From positions 1-64,000 of the forward strand of contig CAYVNW010000007.1 in the NCBI GenBank assembly GCA_964452915.1: a stretch of DNA of 64,000 nt. Reading direction: 5' to 3'. A model generated the notes under the pieces. It saw nothing but the letters and a program-made list of their open reading frames with translations, did not search any database and had not been told where the DNA came from. Both the position numbers and the translations under genes were made by a program. Every line of letters starts with the position of its first letter. The stretch's first letter is position 1. Below are positions 8,805-17,572 of the stretch, piece after piece. Source of the DNA: Colivivens sp964452915 (GTDB lineage Bacteria; Bacteroidota; Bacteroidia; Bacteroidales; Bacteroidaceae).

Positions 8805-8824
8805 TATATTTGCACGCAAATGTA
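8805..8824. promoter_or_regulatory. Face-to-face bidirectional promoter for nadK (+) and pdxJ (-)
   Basis: TATATTTG (8805-8812, plus strand) and CAAATGTA (8817-8824, reading TACATTTG on the minus strand) are both TAnnTTTG -7 elements, only 4 bases apart and oriented so that each start point would fall in or next to the other box. Distances to the start codons are about 95 bases (nadK) and 42 bases (pdxJ). No strong -33 TTTG is seen for either. Confidence 0.5.
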
Positions 8825-8906
8825 AGTAAAAAAACTGAGGTAAGCATACAAGTTAGGATTATTTTATATAAAAAAGTAGAATTGACGTATGAGAAGAGAT
8901 GGTGAT

Positions 8907-9785
8907 ATGTTTAAGGTAGCGTTATTCGGAAACACATACCAGGAAAAAAAGTCGATGGCTGTACAGAAGTTCTTTGCTTTGGTGTCGCAAATGGACGTGG
9001 AGGTGCTGATTCCGCGCTCTTTTGCTGACTTCCTGCGGACTCACCAACAGATCGACATGCCACAATGCATCATTCTGGATGATGACGGGGAAGTTGAGGC
9101 AGATGTTGCCATCTGTCTTGGCGGTGACGGCACGTTCCTCGATGCGGTCAGTAAGATCGGAAAGCACGAAATTCCAATTGTCGGAGTTAATACCGGCCGT
9201 TTGGGTTTCCTCGCCAACTTCTCGCCCGATGAGCTGGAGCCGTTGGTGCGCAACCTCTATGACGGGAAATATAAGGTAGAGAGCCATAGTGTCATTGAGT
9301 TGTCGTGCGATGACTTGAAACTGCGTGGCAACACGTGTGCCTTAAATGAGATTGCAATATTGAAGCACGATATTTCTGCCATGATTTCGATTCATACTTC
9401 AATCAATGGCGAATATCTCACCACGTACCAGGCCGACGGACTCATAGTTGGCACGCCCACTGGCTCCACTGCGTATTCACTCAGTGTCGGCGGACCGATC
9501 ATCGCACCGCACCTCGACGCCATATCGCTTACCGCCGTGGCACCGCACAGCCTGAACATGCGGCCTATCATCGTCGACGACAACTCCGTTATCGACCTGC
9601 GCGTGGAGAGCCGTAGCGGAAACTTCCTTGTGTCGCTCGACGGACGAAGCTACAGCTATCACGACAACATTTATCTGCACATCCGCAAGGCCTCATACAA
9701 AGTCAAGGTGATAGCACATCCGAAACATTCTTATTTCTCCACCCTGCGCCAGAAGATGATGTGGGGTACCGACTTACGAAAATAA
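8907..9785 (+). CDS. nadK: NAD kinase
   Basis: This 292-residue cytosolic enzyme phosphorylates NAD to NADP. It carries the signature GGDGTFL (catalytic Asp), GVNTGRLGFLA, the second motif ALNEIAIL, and TPTGSTAYSLSVGGPI. I prefer the ATG at 8907 (MFKVALFGNTY), which matches the usual family start; an in-frame ATG at 8889 would add six residues. It is followed after 11 bases by the patatin-like gene and is divergent from pdxJ. Confidence 0.95.
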   Translation: MFKVALFGNTYQEKKSMAVQKFFALVSQMDVEVLIPRSFADFLRTHQQIDMPQCIILDDDGEVEADVAICLGGDGTFLDAVSKIGKHEIPIVGVNTGRLGFLANFSPDELEPLVRNLYDGKYKVESHSVIELSCDDLKLRGNTCALNEIAILKHDISAMISIHTSINGEYLTTYQADGLIVGTPTGSTAYSLSVGGPIIAPHLDAISLTAVAPHSLNMRPIIVDDNSVIDLRVESRSGNFLVSLDGRSYSYHDNIYLHIRKASYKVKVIAHPKHSYFSTLRQKMMWGTDLRK

Positions 9786-9796
9786 CATTTATCCCT

Positions 9797-12058
9797 ATGA
9801 CAGTCGGACATTGTAATTCAAGACTTGCAAATTGGCTTTGCGCGCTTATTTGCGTATTCGCCGCTACTTGCTCCAAGGCAGAAGGGCAGGTAACACACAG
9901 AAAGAAGGTAGCAGTCGTCCTTTCGGGCGGAGGTGCGAAAGGCATGGCACATATCGGTGTGCTCAAGGTCATCGAACGGGCCGGCATCCCTGTCGACATA
10001 GTCACCGGAACATCCATGGGCAGCATTGTCGGTGGATTGTACAGCATTGGTTACACTCCGCAACAATTGGACTCCATGGTGCGTGAGCAAGACTGGACTT
10101 TTGTCTTGTCGGACAATGAGAACTTGGAGAATCAGAGTCTGGAAGTGAGGGAGAAGTCCAATACTTATTTTATTAGCCGCGGGCTGACATTCAAAGACAA
10201 AAAGGCCGACAAACTGAACTCGTCGGGCATCATCAAAGGCAAAAACCTCGCAACGCTGTTCAGCTCTCTGACCGTTGGATATAAAGACTCGCTCGATTTC
10301 AATTCGCTGCCACGCGTGTTTGCCTGTGCCGCCACAGACATCGTGACCAACGAGGAATATGACTTCCACAGTGGCGTACTTGCTGACGCCATGCGGTGCA
10401 GCATGTCCATCCCCGGAGTGTTCGCCCCGATACGCAAGGGCGACATGATACTGGTTGACGGAGGCTTGCGAAACAACTATCCTGCCGATCTCGCCAAGCA
10501 GCTCGGTGCTGACTACATCATCGGCTCCACCGTGCAGAGTCCGCCTAAGACTGCCGACGATTTGAGCGGCACGATGTCGATAGTGGGGCAAATCATAGAC
10601 GTGAACTGTCTGAACAAGTACGAGGAAAACACCGGACTCACCGACATCCTCGTGCGCGTCAATCCCAAACCATACAGTGCAGCCAGCTTCACACCCGAAG
10701 CCATCGACACTCTGATCCGCCGGGGTGAGGAAGAGGCAATGAAGCTTTGGGATGAGTTGATTGCACTCAAACACAAGCTGGGACTCGCCGACGACTACGA
10801 TGTCACTCCAGTAGCCCATCAAGTGCCCGAGTCAATGAGCGAAAAAATGTTTTTCAACAAGTTCACATTCAATAATATGTCGGAGCGCGACGAACGCTTC
10901 ATCCGCTACAAGTTCCGTCTCGAAAATGCCGACAGCATTTCAAAAAACGACATCGAGCAGATTGCCACCTCAATGCGTATGGACCTGTTCTACGATGACA
11001 TCACCTACAACATTGTGGAGAACCCCGACGGCAACGAACTTGTGTTTGATGTCAGCGGAAAGAAAACCGCACGGGTGTATCTCGGAGCACGGTTCGATAC
11101 AGAAGAAATGGCCGCGCTGCAGGCTAACGGCGAACTGCCTATTCATACAAAAGTACCGACCAACGTAGATGTCACCCTGCATCTCGGGAAACGCATCAAA
11201 GCACGCGGCGAAGTGGTGTTCCACCCAATAGGAATATCCAAACTGCGCCTTTCCTATGAGTACAACTACAACGACATCAATGTCTACGAGGGGGGCAGCC
11301 GTAAGTATAATGCCACATTCAACTACCACATTGTCGAACTGACAGTCATGGACTTCAACATCCGCAACTTCAACTTCCGTCTGTCCGGCAAATGGGAGGC
11401 GTGCCACTACAAGGACTTGCTTGCGGGAATCAGCACGTTGGAGGAAGGCAGTCTCAAGGAACCGGAGAACGGAGATTATTTCAGCTACCACGCCACCGTG
11501 AACTACAATGCCGAGAACGACTGGTATTTCCCGACGCGTGGAATACAGTTCCGTGGGGGATTTGGCTACTATACCGACAACCTGTTCAAGTACACTTCCG
11601 ACGGGACATTCTCCGTAGCCGACGCAATGTTCCGTATTTCAATACCGGTAACCGACCGGCTTACTGTCCGGCCGATGGTCTACGGGCGCTGTCTGTTCGG
11701 CAATGAAGTGCCGCGTGTGCTGGGCAATGTGATAGGAGGCGACATGTTCGGTCATTACGTAGCCCAACAAATGCCTTTTGCCGGTGTGGAATATATAGAA
11801 TACACGAGGAACAAATTCGCTGCCTTACAACTGAAAGCGCAGGAGAACGTACTGAAGAACATCTATGGTATTGCTTCGCTTGATGTCGCACGGTGTGGCG
11901 GCAAGTTCGGTGATCTGTTCGATAAAGGGCGCACATTGTGGGGTGTACAGGCAGGAGCATACATCAAGACAATCGTCGGTCCGCTTGGTGCCAATGTAGG
12001 GTGGAGCAGTAAGAGCGACAAACTGCACTTCTACATAAATCTCGGATTTGAATTCTGA
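9797..12058 (+). CDS. Patatin-like phospholipase fused to an outer-membrane beta-barrel (type Vd-like)
   Basis: The protein of about 753 residues starts (ATG 9797) with a signal peptide ending near CSKAEGQ. The patatin lipase domain follows: oxyanion motif SGGGAKG, nucleophile elbow GTSMG, and catalytic Asp in DGGLRNNYP. A POTRA-like segment and a predicted 16-strand-type barrel make up the C-terminal half, ending in Phe (YINLGFEF), the outer-membrane insertion signature. The architecture matches PlpD-type patatin autotransporters, whose lipase is exported through the barrel; many Bacteroidetes homologues may instead stay attached. The longer frame from 9761 would overlap nadK and spoil the signal peptide. 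It is convergent with the next gene, 2 bases apart. Confidence 0.88.
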   Translation: MTVGHCNSRLANWLCALICVFAATCSKAEGQVTHRKKVAVVLSGGGAKGMAHIGVLKVIERAGIPVDIVTGTSMGSIVGGLYSIGYTPQQLDSMVREQDWTFVLSDNENLENQSLEVREKSNTYFISRGLTFKDKKADKLNSSGIIKGKNLATLFSSLTVGYKDSLDFNSLPRVFACAATDIVTNEEYDFHSGVLADAMRCSMSIPGVFAPIRKGDMILVDGGLRNNYPADLAKQLGADYIIGSTVQSPPKTADDLSGTMSIVGQIIDVNCLNKYEENTGLTDILVRVNPKPYSAASFTPEAIDTLIRRGEEEAMKLWDELIALKHKLGLADDYDVTPVAHQVPESMSEKMFFNKFTFNNMSERDERFIRYKFRLENADSISKNDIEQIATSMRMDLFYDDITYNIVENPDGNELVFDVSGKKTARVYLGARFDTEEMAALQANGELPIHTKVPTNVDVTLHLGKRIKARGEVVFHPIGISKLRLSYEYNYNDINVYEGGSRKYNATFNYHIVELTVMDFNIRNFNFRLSGKWEACHYKDLLAGISTLEEGSLKEPENGDYFSYHATVNYNAENDWYFPTRGIQFRGGFGYYTDNLFKYTSDGTFSVADAMFRISIPVTDRLTVRPMVYGRCLFGNEVPRVLGNVIGGDMFGHYVAQQMPFAGVEYIEYTRNKFAALQLKAQENVLKNIYGIASLDVARCGGKFGDLFDKGRTLWGVQAGAYIKTIVGPLGANVGWSSKSDKLHFYINLGFEF

Positions 12059-12060
12059 GT

Positions 12061-12744
12061 CTACAGCCGTTTCTTCAGTCCCAGCTTGAAAATGCCCTGG
12101 CAACCATATCCCAGTTCCACATACACGTTGAAACGTCCTATCTCCCCGAATTCCACTCCAAGCGGTGATATTTGCCAGGCAGCCTTCCAGTCGTTATCCT
12201 TCTCCTTTGATAGCTGGCGGCGTTTTGTCAAGTCAGGATCGATGGTATTGTGGATATGTCCGACACCAATTCCTCCGGCGGAGTAAAAGCGTATAAGATT
12301 GTCGGTATCGGTCCACCATGTATAGCGTATCTCAGGCATCACATACCACATCGTACTGCCGAACCGGCCTTCCTCGCGTACATAGTCATCGGGATAAACC
12401 ACATTGTCGTCCAAAGTCTCCTCATAGTCTTCGCCGTCAATACCTATACCGCCACTGAGTCCGATACCCAACTTGTCCGTAATGTGATAATTGTACTCCA
12501 CGTTCAGCACAAAATAATTCCTGCCCAACGGATCGCTCGACTTATGCAGATTATTCCTTCCGCTCCAGTCGTGTACATAATGTTCAAAACTCTTGGTCAT
12601 ATAACCGGCGAAACCAATATTCGCACCCAACTCATGCCGTTTCGTCCGTACCGGTTTGTCACTTCCATCCTCGTTTATGCCGTCAGCACGGCAAAAAGAG
12701 CAGAAGGAAATAAACAATATTGTATATAAAGCCATCCTTTTCAT
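12061..12744 (-). CDS. Predicted outer-membrane beta-barrel protein, unknown function
   Basis: The 227-residue protein has a typical signal peptide (MKRMALYTILFISFCSFCRA) and then alternating hydrophobic and polar strands rich in Tyr and Gly (YNYHITDKLGIGLSGGIGID, ELGYGCQG). This is the look of an eight-stranded, OmpW/OmpX-like small barrel. I do not recognise a named family. It lies tail-to-tail with the patatin barrel gene, only 2 bases apart, so neither has room for a terminator. A minus-strand TATCTTTG box lies 35 bases upstream. Confidence 0.7.
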   Translation of the reverse strand: MKRMALYTILFISFCSFCRADGINEDGSDKPVRTKRHELGANIGFAGYMTKSFEHYVHDWSGRNNLHKSSDPLGRNYFVLNVEYNYHITDKLGIGLSGGIGIDGEDYEETLDDNVVYPDDYVREEGRFGSTMWYVMPEIRYTWWTDTDNLIRFYSAGGIGVGHIHNTIDPDLTKRRQLSKEKDNDWKAAWQISPLGVEFGEIGRFNVYVELGYGCQGIFKLGLKKRL

Positions 12745-12779
12745 AGTGTTTTTGCTTAAAGTAGTTCCGTTCTCAGATG

Positions 12780-12787
12780 CAAAGATA
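12780..12787 (-). promoter_or_regulatory. -7 element of the small outer-membrane protein gene
   Basis: Plus-strand CAAAGATA reads TATCTTTG on the minus strand, a perfect -7 box 35 bases before the ATG at 12744. No clear -33 element. Confidence 0.4.
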
Positions 12788-12865
12788 TGAAATATAATTC
12801 ACATAAAGTGCGTTCACCCCACATTTTTTAGAAAATCCCTGTACCATCCACACGGCGATCCTTCC

Positions 12866-13030
12866 CATCGTCATCCCGTGTGTAGTGGCCGTGCCTTGTG
12901 CCGGTCAACTCATTGCACTGCGGCATAGCACACCCACTCTCCGTCATTCTGAACGTAGTGAGTGTATCCTCAGTGCACTATAACCGTGCTATGCTGCAAT
13001 GCAATGCTCGGATGAATCGGGATGACGGTG
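12866..13030. repeat. Large nested imperfect palindrome (REP/MITE-like intergenic element)
   Basis: Outer arms CGTCATCCCG (12869-12878) and CGGGATGACG (13018-13027) are perfect reverse complements. Inner arms of 20 bases (12912-12931 and 12986-13005) match at 18 positions. A GTCATTCTGA word lies in the centre (12943-12952). The block carries no gene. The rest of the 12745-13185 gap (13031-13185) shows nothing I can assign. Confidence 0.65.
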
Positions 13031-13185
13031 CGGTTCCTATCTGAATATACGTCGTGCAGTACATTAAGAATGAGATCCCGGGCTGCGCAGGTTGTGATTT
13101 GATTTCTTACTTGCCGTCTTTTTCTATTAGGACATAATTGCTAATGCGGTATATATTGATTACGTATGAAGTCGTTATAAGCGTA

Positions 13186-14217
13186 TTATTCTGTAAGGCG
13201 CAGAATGAGTTTGTCAACGTTCTCTTCCTTTGTTGCCCAGCTCGTACAGATACGTACTGCCAGATTTTCGTTATCAATGTTTGCCCACGGAGAGAGAAGG
13301 AACTCATTCTTCAAATTGCAAAATTTCTTCTTGCTCATGATTACAAACTGCTGGTTGGTCGGGCTGTCGGCATAGAACTTATAACCATGTGCGGTGAGTG
13401 CCTTTTTGATTTTCATCGCCATATCAATTCCATGTTGGGATATTTCCATGTATAAGTTGTTGGTAAAGAGGGTTAGAAATTGGATACCAAGCAGTCGCCC
13501 TTTTGCCAACATCCCTCCGTTTTGTTTTATGTTGTAACGGAAGTCCTTTTTCAATGCATCGTTGACAATTACTACAGCCTCACCAAATAATGCTCCTACT
13601 TTAGTCCCGCCTATATAAAACACATCAGAGAGCCTCGATATGTCACGAATTGTAAGATCACATTCAGGTGAACATAATCCGTAGCCAAGTCTGGCTCCGT
13701 CAATAAACAGATAGACACCGTTGTTCCGGCATACAGTAGCGATGGCTTCGAGCTCATGTTTTGTGTATATGCTGCCTACTTCTGTAGGGAATGAAATATA
13801 TGCCATAGCAGGTTCGACCATATGCTCCGGACCGTCTTCCTCTTTTTGTAATTTGATTGCTTCCTCAATTTGGGCGGCACTGATTTTGCCATTTTGAGCG
13901 GGGAGGGCGATTACTTTATGTCCGGTATGCTCCACTGCTCCTGTTTCATGAACATTAATATGTCCGGTGGAAGGTGAAATTACGCCTTGATAGGGACGTA
14001 GGGCAGATGATATTATAGTGGCATTGGTTTGGGTTCCTCCAATCATGAAGTGAACATCTACATCATTGCGCCCAATGGCTTCTTTAATAGTTTCACGTGC
14101 TTTCTCCGAATATACGTCCTCGCCATATCCTACAGTTTGTTCCATATTCGTTTTTACAAGCGCATTGAGTATTGCAGGGTGGCATCCTTCATTGTAATCA
14201 CATTGAAATTGTATCAT
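13186..14217 (-). CDS. ltaE: Low-specificity L-threonine aldolase
   Basis: The 343-residue PLP enzyme of fold type I splits threonine or allo-threonine to glycine and acetaldehyde. Family features are the N-terminal FQCDYNEGCHPAI, the His-rich GHINVHETGAVEHTGHK that stacks on the cofactor, FIDGARLGYGL, and the PLP lysine in GGTKVGALFGEA. It overlaps the end of the upstream HAD phosphatase gene by 20 bases, so the two are probably co-translated. Close relatives include beta-eliminating lyases; the GTKVGALFGE motif favours aldolase. Confidence 0.9.
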   Translation of the reverse strand: MIQFQCDYNEGCHPAILNALVKTNMEQTVGYGEDVYSEKARETIKEAIGRNDVDVHFMIGGTQTNATIISSALRPYQGVISPSTGHINVHETGAVEHTGHKVIALPAQNGKISAAQIEEAIKLQKEEDGPEHMVEPAMAYISFPTEVGSIYTKHELEAIATVCRNNGVYLFIDGARLGYGLCSPECDLTIRDISRLSDVFYIGGTKVGALFGEAVVIVNDALKKDFRYNIKQNGGMLAKGRLLGIQFLTLFTNNLYMEISQHGIDMAMKIKKALTAHGYKFYADSPTNQQFVIMSKKKFCNLKNEFLLSPWANIDNENLAVRICTSWATKEENVDKLILRLTE

Positions 14218-14866
14218 ATTGTTTCAGTATTTGTATCATCCGGCCAAATGTCAATCCTTTAAAATTTGGTATTACGTAGTCACATTTGTCTTTAATGGCG
14301 CTTGCCGGATTTGATGTTGACAATCCAACAGTAAATATGTTTGCAGCCTTTCCTGCTGCAAGTCCTGTGAACGCATCTTCAAAAACCACGCATTCATCTG
14401 TAGTCACTCCTAATGCCGCTGCGCCTTTCAAGTAGCAGTCTGGATTGGGTTTGGAAAACGTAAAGTCTTCTGCGGTAAGTACTTTATCGAATATGGCGTT
14501 GAACTCAGGCATCCGGCGTGACACGCTTTTCATTTTTGCTTGATTGGAACTTGTCACTACTGCGCACTTGACATTATGCTGTTTCAAATCGTTGAGGAAA
14601 TCGCGGGCACCGGGAATAAAGGTGTAATCTATGTGTTCCTCCCAGTCATTTAGCTCTTTAGTTATAGATTCCTGTATACTTGGGTTGGGAAAGTATTTTT
14701 CGAATATCTGTACAAGGGTTGTCCCCTTTATTTTATATTCTAAATCAAAGACATCCGGCCGGTATTTCCGTGCAATGCGTCCCCAAAAGATAGTGTATTG
14801 CCCCTCGGTATCGAAGAGGGTGCCGTCGAGATCGAATAAGGCGGCTTTAAAATTCTTACTTGCCAT
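14198..14866 (-). CDS. HAD-superfamily phosphatase (beta-phosphoglucomutase/GPP-like)
   Basis: This 222-residue enzyme shows all four HAD motifs: FDLDGTLFDTE (nucleophile and acid Asp), VTSSNQ (Thr/Ser), KPNPDCYLKGA (Lys) and VFEDAFTGLAAGKAAN (metal Asp). A helical cap between motifs I and II places it in subfamily IA, which holds sugar-phosphate phosphatases, phosphonatase and beta-phosphoglucomutase. Substrate unknown. It is the first gene of a two-gene unit with threonine aldolase. A TATCTTTG -7 box lies 22 bases upstream. Confidence 0.85.
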   Translation of the reverse strand: MASKNFKAALFDLDGTLFDTEGQYTIFWGRIARKYRPDVFDLEYKIKGTTLVQIFEKYFPNPSIQESITKELNDWEEHIDYTFIPGARDFLNDLKQHNVKCAVVTSSNQAKMKSVSRRMPEFNAIFDKVLTAEDFTFSKPNPDCYLKGAAALGVTTDECVVFEDAFTGLAAGKAANIFTVGLSTSNPASAIKDKCDYVIPNFKGLTFGRMIQILKQYDTISM

Positions 14867-14888
14867 TGATATTATTTCATTTCGCCTG

Positions 14889-14896
14889 CAAAGATA
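14889..14896 (-). promoter_or_regulatory. -7 element of the HAD-ltaE unit
   Basis: Plus-strand CAAAGATA reads TATCTTTG on the minus strand, 22 bases before the ATG at 14866. A perfect match to TAnnTTTG. Confidence 0.45.
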
Positions 14897-14970
14897 ATGA
14901 ATTTATGTAATATGTCAAGTCTAGTTGCCCTTGATTATTCCAGACTGTTTATGAAATCCGGCGTGATGTA

Positions 14971-15001
14971 TTTGTTTTTTGAGAATAAAGCCTTACCTTT
15001 G
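14971..15001 (+). promoter_or_regulatory. Promoter of the UDG-like gene
   Basis: TTTG (14971-14974) and TACCTTTG (14994-15001) are separated by 19 bases, the ideal Bacteroidetes spacing. The start point would fall about 10 bases before the ATG at 15019, giving a very short leader. Confidence 0.65.
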
Positions 15002-15018
15002 TGATAAAAATATGACTT

Positions 15019-15642
15019 ATGATGATTGCTAAAGAATCTGATGTGGAATATCATCCGTTGCATCCGTTTTTACCTGCCAATGCAAAGGTGTTGTTTATGG
15101 GCAGTTTTCCTCCTCAGAGGAAACGTTGGTCGATGGATTTCTTTTACCCGAACTTTATTAATGACCATTGGAGGATCATAGGGAAGGTGTTCTATGATGA
15201 TAAAGAATATTTTGTTGATGAAAAATGCAAAACGTTTAAGCTAGACAGTATAAAAACTTTTCTTTGCCAGACGGGAATCGCGTATTATGATACTGCCATG
15301 GCCGTCAGACGTTTAAAGAATAATGCGTCAGACAAGTATCTGGAGGTTGTTATTCCAACCGATGTCCGTGCATTAGCATCAAAGCTGTCCGATTTGAGTG
15401 TGATAGTTACCACGGGCGCACTGGCAACGGAAACGTTGTCGCACGATTTGCAAATAGAAGAGATCCCCAAAGTAGGCAGTTATATTGAAATACATTCACT
15501 GTTCGCACATCGGATTAAGGATAAGCCCATGTATTTATATAGATTGCCGTCTTCGTCACGTGCTTATCCACTTGCGTTCGACAGAAAAGTGGATGCATAC
15601 AAAATGATGTTTGTCTTAGCAGGGCTTTTGCAGGATAGATGA
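15019..15642 (+). CDS. Uracil-DNA glycosylase family protein (deoxyinosine/mismatch type)
   Basis: The 207-residue protein resembles the UDG-superfamily branch of DNA-deoxyinosine and mismatch glycosylases. Motif 1 is MGSFPPQRKRWSMDFFYPN, with the nearby NDHWRIIG, and the distal loop is LPSSSRAYPLAFDRK with the SSS(R/A) pattern. Such enzymes flip out a deaminated base and cut its sugar bond, starting base-excision repair. It stands alone with its own tight promoter. The exact base substrate cannot be read from the sequence. Confidence 0.75.
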   Translation: MMIAKESDVEYHPLHPFLPANAKVLFMGSFPPQRKRWSMDFFYPNFINDHWRIIGKVFYDDKEYFVDEKCKTFKLDSIKTFLCQTGIAYYDTAMAVRRLKNNASDKYLEVVIPTDVRALASKLSDLSVIVTTGALATETLSHDLQIEEIPKVGSYIEIHSLFAHRIKDKPMYLYRLPSSSRAYPLAFDRKVDAYKMMFVLAGLLQDR

Positions 15643-15751
15643 ATTGACCGAACGGGGGATTATGGCTTATTCGCTTCGCAGATAAGCGACTACGTCATGG
15701 CATAGATCAAGCGAGCTTGTCTCTGCTCATCTGACTTGCACGCTTATTCGG
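15643..15751. repeat. Palindrome-rich intergenic element
   Basis: The 109-base gap is bounded by ACCGAA (15647-15652) and TTCGGT (15747-15752) and holds smaller hairpins: GCTTAT/ATAAGC (15665-15670 and 15682-15687) and CAAGC/GCTTG (15708-15719). GCTTATTCG appears twice in direct orientation (15665 and 15742). It may act as a terminator region between the convergent genes, or be a dispersed repeat. Confidence 0.45.
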
Positions 15752-16096
15752 TCACTCAATGTTATTCAGCTCTTTGTTGATTGCTTGGAGTTGGTCGCGT
15801 ACAAATTTCAACCGGTCGATAATTTCAACCTTTTTGTTAGGATTCCCTTTGTCTTGCTTAATTGCTTCGCGTGCTCCGGCAAGAGTCATCCCACATTCTT
15901 TGACATAGTGGTAGACAATTCTAATGGCCTCAATGTCCTCCTTTTTATATTGTCTGATACCTCTGCCCACTTTCTGTGGGTGTATTGTCGGAAACTCACG
16001 TTCCCAATAGCGAAGCAGCGATTCGGATACGCCAAAAAGATCTGCTACTTCGCTTATTGAGAAGTATAATTTCAAGTTTTTATTCTTGTTCAACAT
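15752..16096 (-). CDS. MerR-family transcriptional regulator
   Basis: The 114-residue protein has a winged helix-turn-helix (FSISEVADLFGVSESLLRYW, then REFPTIHPQK and the wing RQYKKEDIEAI) at residues about 9-80 and a short coiled C terminus. There is no effector domain or metal-binding Cys, so it probably responds to nothing by itself, like the small MerR regulators near PepD in other Bacteroidetes. It starts one base after the pepD stop, so it is co-transcribed with pepD and the flippase-like gene. Confidence 0.85.
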   Translation of the reverse strand: MLNKNKNLKLYFSISEVADLFGVSESLLRYWEREFPTIHPQKVGRGIRQYKKEDIEAIRIVYHYVKECGMTLAGAREAIKQDKGNPNKKVEIIDRLKFVRDQLQAINKELNNIE

Positions 16097-16097
16097 A

Positions 16098-17561
16098 TTA
16101 TGCTTTGACAGGAATATTCTTTAATATCTCTACGACATAATTGTAGGACTTTTCCACTGAAGGTATGTAGCACCGTTCATTCGGAGTGTGAGGCGAACGA
16201 AGTGTAGGGCCGATGGATGCCATATCCATCTCCGGATATTTAGGGCCAATGATGCCGCATTCGAGTCCGGCATGCACAACGAGTATCTTTGGCTTTTTAC
16301 CATACATCTTTTCGTACACATCAGACATTTCTTTGACAAATGGGCTCTTTGTATTTGGCTGCCATCCGCTGTAGCCTCCCTCGAACTCCACTTTCATGCC
16401 TGCCATTGAGAAGCATGCGCGCAGTCCGTTGCATAAGTATAGCTTCATGCTGTCTTGGCTGCTTCTTGCGAGAATTTGAATGCTTGCATGTCCGTTGGCG
16501 ATTTCAATGATTGCAAGATTGCTTGATGTCTCTACAATTTCAGGAATAGTAGGGATGTAACGTAATACTCCGTCGTGGGCTGCAAGTACTGCGTTTATCA
16601 GATTTTCCTGGATTTCCTCAGGGATAGCTTTTGACGGAACATCGCATGGTGTGGCAATAACTTGTATTTTATCTTTTTCAATGTCGCAATATTCATGATT
16701 GAAGGTATCGGCACACTTGTCAATCAGATCTTTAAATTCCTGCTCATGTGAATGTGGTACCAATACGACTGCTTCGCCATCGCGTGGAATAGCGTTGCGC
16801 ATATTACCGCCGTGCCATCTGCACAAGCGGGCAATTCCGGTATTGACAGTGGCAAAAAGTACTCGTGCCATTAATTTGTTGGCGTTTGCTCTTCCTTCAT
16901 TTATTTCAAGTCCGGAGTGTCCGCCTAACAGACCTTTTATTATAATATGGTATGCTGTGAGTCCGTTAGGGTTTACATCTGTTTCTTGGTAGTCAAGGGT
17001 GCAAATAACATCAAGTCCTCCGGCACATCCAATTGTGATCTCACCTTCGGTTTCACTGTCGATGTTCAGCAGGTATTTGCCATGTAGAGTTTCAGGAGAG
17101 AGATCGAATGCCCCGTACATGCCTGTTTCTTCGTCTCTTGTTATGAGTACTTCAATTGGACCATGTTCGAGTGACTTATCTTCTACTATAGCCATAGCTA
17201 TGGCTACACCCATTCCGTCATCGGCTCCGAGTGTTGTGTCTTTTGCGCGAAGCCAATCACCGTCAACCCATGTTTGAATCGGATCTGTTTCGAAGTTGTG
17301 TGTACTGTCCTTTGTCTTTTGCGGAACCATATCCATGTGTGCTTGCAGAATTACGGTCTCACGGTTCTCAAACCCGGGGGTTGCGCCTGTACGCATCACC
17401 ACATTGCCGGCATTGTCGATGAAGGCTTCATCACAATTTTTTTTACCAAACTCTACCAGAAACTTTGCTACAGCTTCCGTGTGTCCTGATGGACGGGGTA
17501 TTTGTGTGAGTGCATGAAAGCAACGCCACACGTTCTGAGGTTTTAAGTCTAAAATTTCCAT
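16098..17561 (-). CDS. pepD: Aminoacyl-histidine dipeptidase (peptidase D, M20 family)
   Basis: The 487-residue dinuclear-zinc dipeptidase cuts Xaa-His and other dipeptides in the cytosol. Visible motifs are ILQAHMDMVPQ (zinc His), DTTLGADDGMGVAIAMA (bridging Asp), ITRDEETGMYGA (catalytic and zinc Glu), a lid-domain segment LGGHSGLEI, and a late zinc His in SPHTPNERC. Length equals E. coli PepD. It is the middle gene of flippase-pepD-merR, with gaps of 11 and 1 bases. Confidence 0.94.
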   Translation of the reverse strand: MEILDLKPQNVWRCFHALTQIPRPSGHTEAVAKFLVEFGKKNCDEAFIDNAGNVVMRTGATPGFENRETVILQAHMDMVPQKTKDSTHNFETDPIQTWVDGDWLRAKDTTLGADDGMGVAIAMAIVEDKSLEHGPIEVLITRDEETGMYGAFDLSPETLHGKYLLNIDSETEGEITIGCAGGLDVICTLDYQETDVNPNGLTAYHIIIKGLLGGHSGLEINEGRANANKLMARVLFATVNTGIARLCRWHGGNMRNAIPRDGEAVVLVPHSHEQEFKDLIDKCADTFNHEYCDIEKDKIQVIATPCDVPSKAIPEEIQENLINAVLAAHDGVLRYIPTIPEIVETSSNLAIIEIANGHASIQILARSSQDSMKLYLCNGLRACFSMAGMKVEFEGGYSGWQPNTKSPFVKEMSDVYEKMYGKKPKILVVHAGLECGIIGPKYPEMDMASIGPTLRSPHTPNERCYIPSVEKSYNYVVEILKNIPVKA

Positions 17562-17572
17562 CGCTTCATATT

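Noticed and set aside
9818..10822. Minus-strand 334-residue open frame
   Set aside because: Antisense to the patatin gene, whose catalytic motifs are unmistakable on the plus strand.
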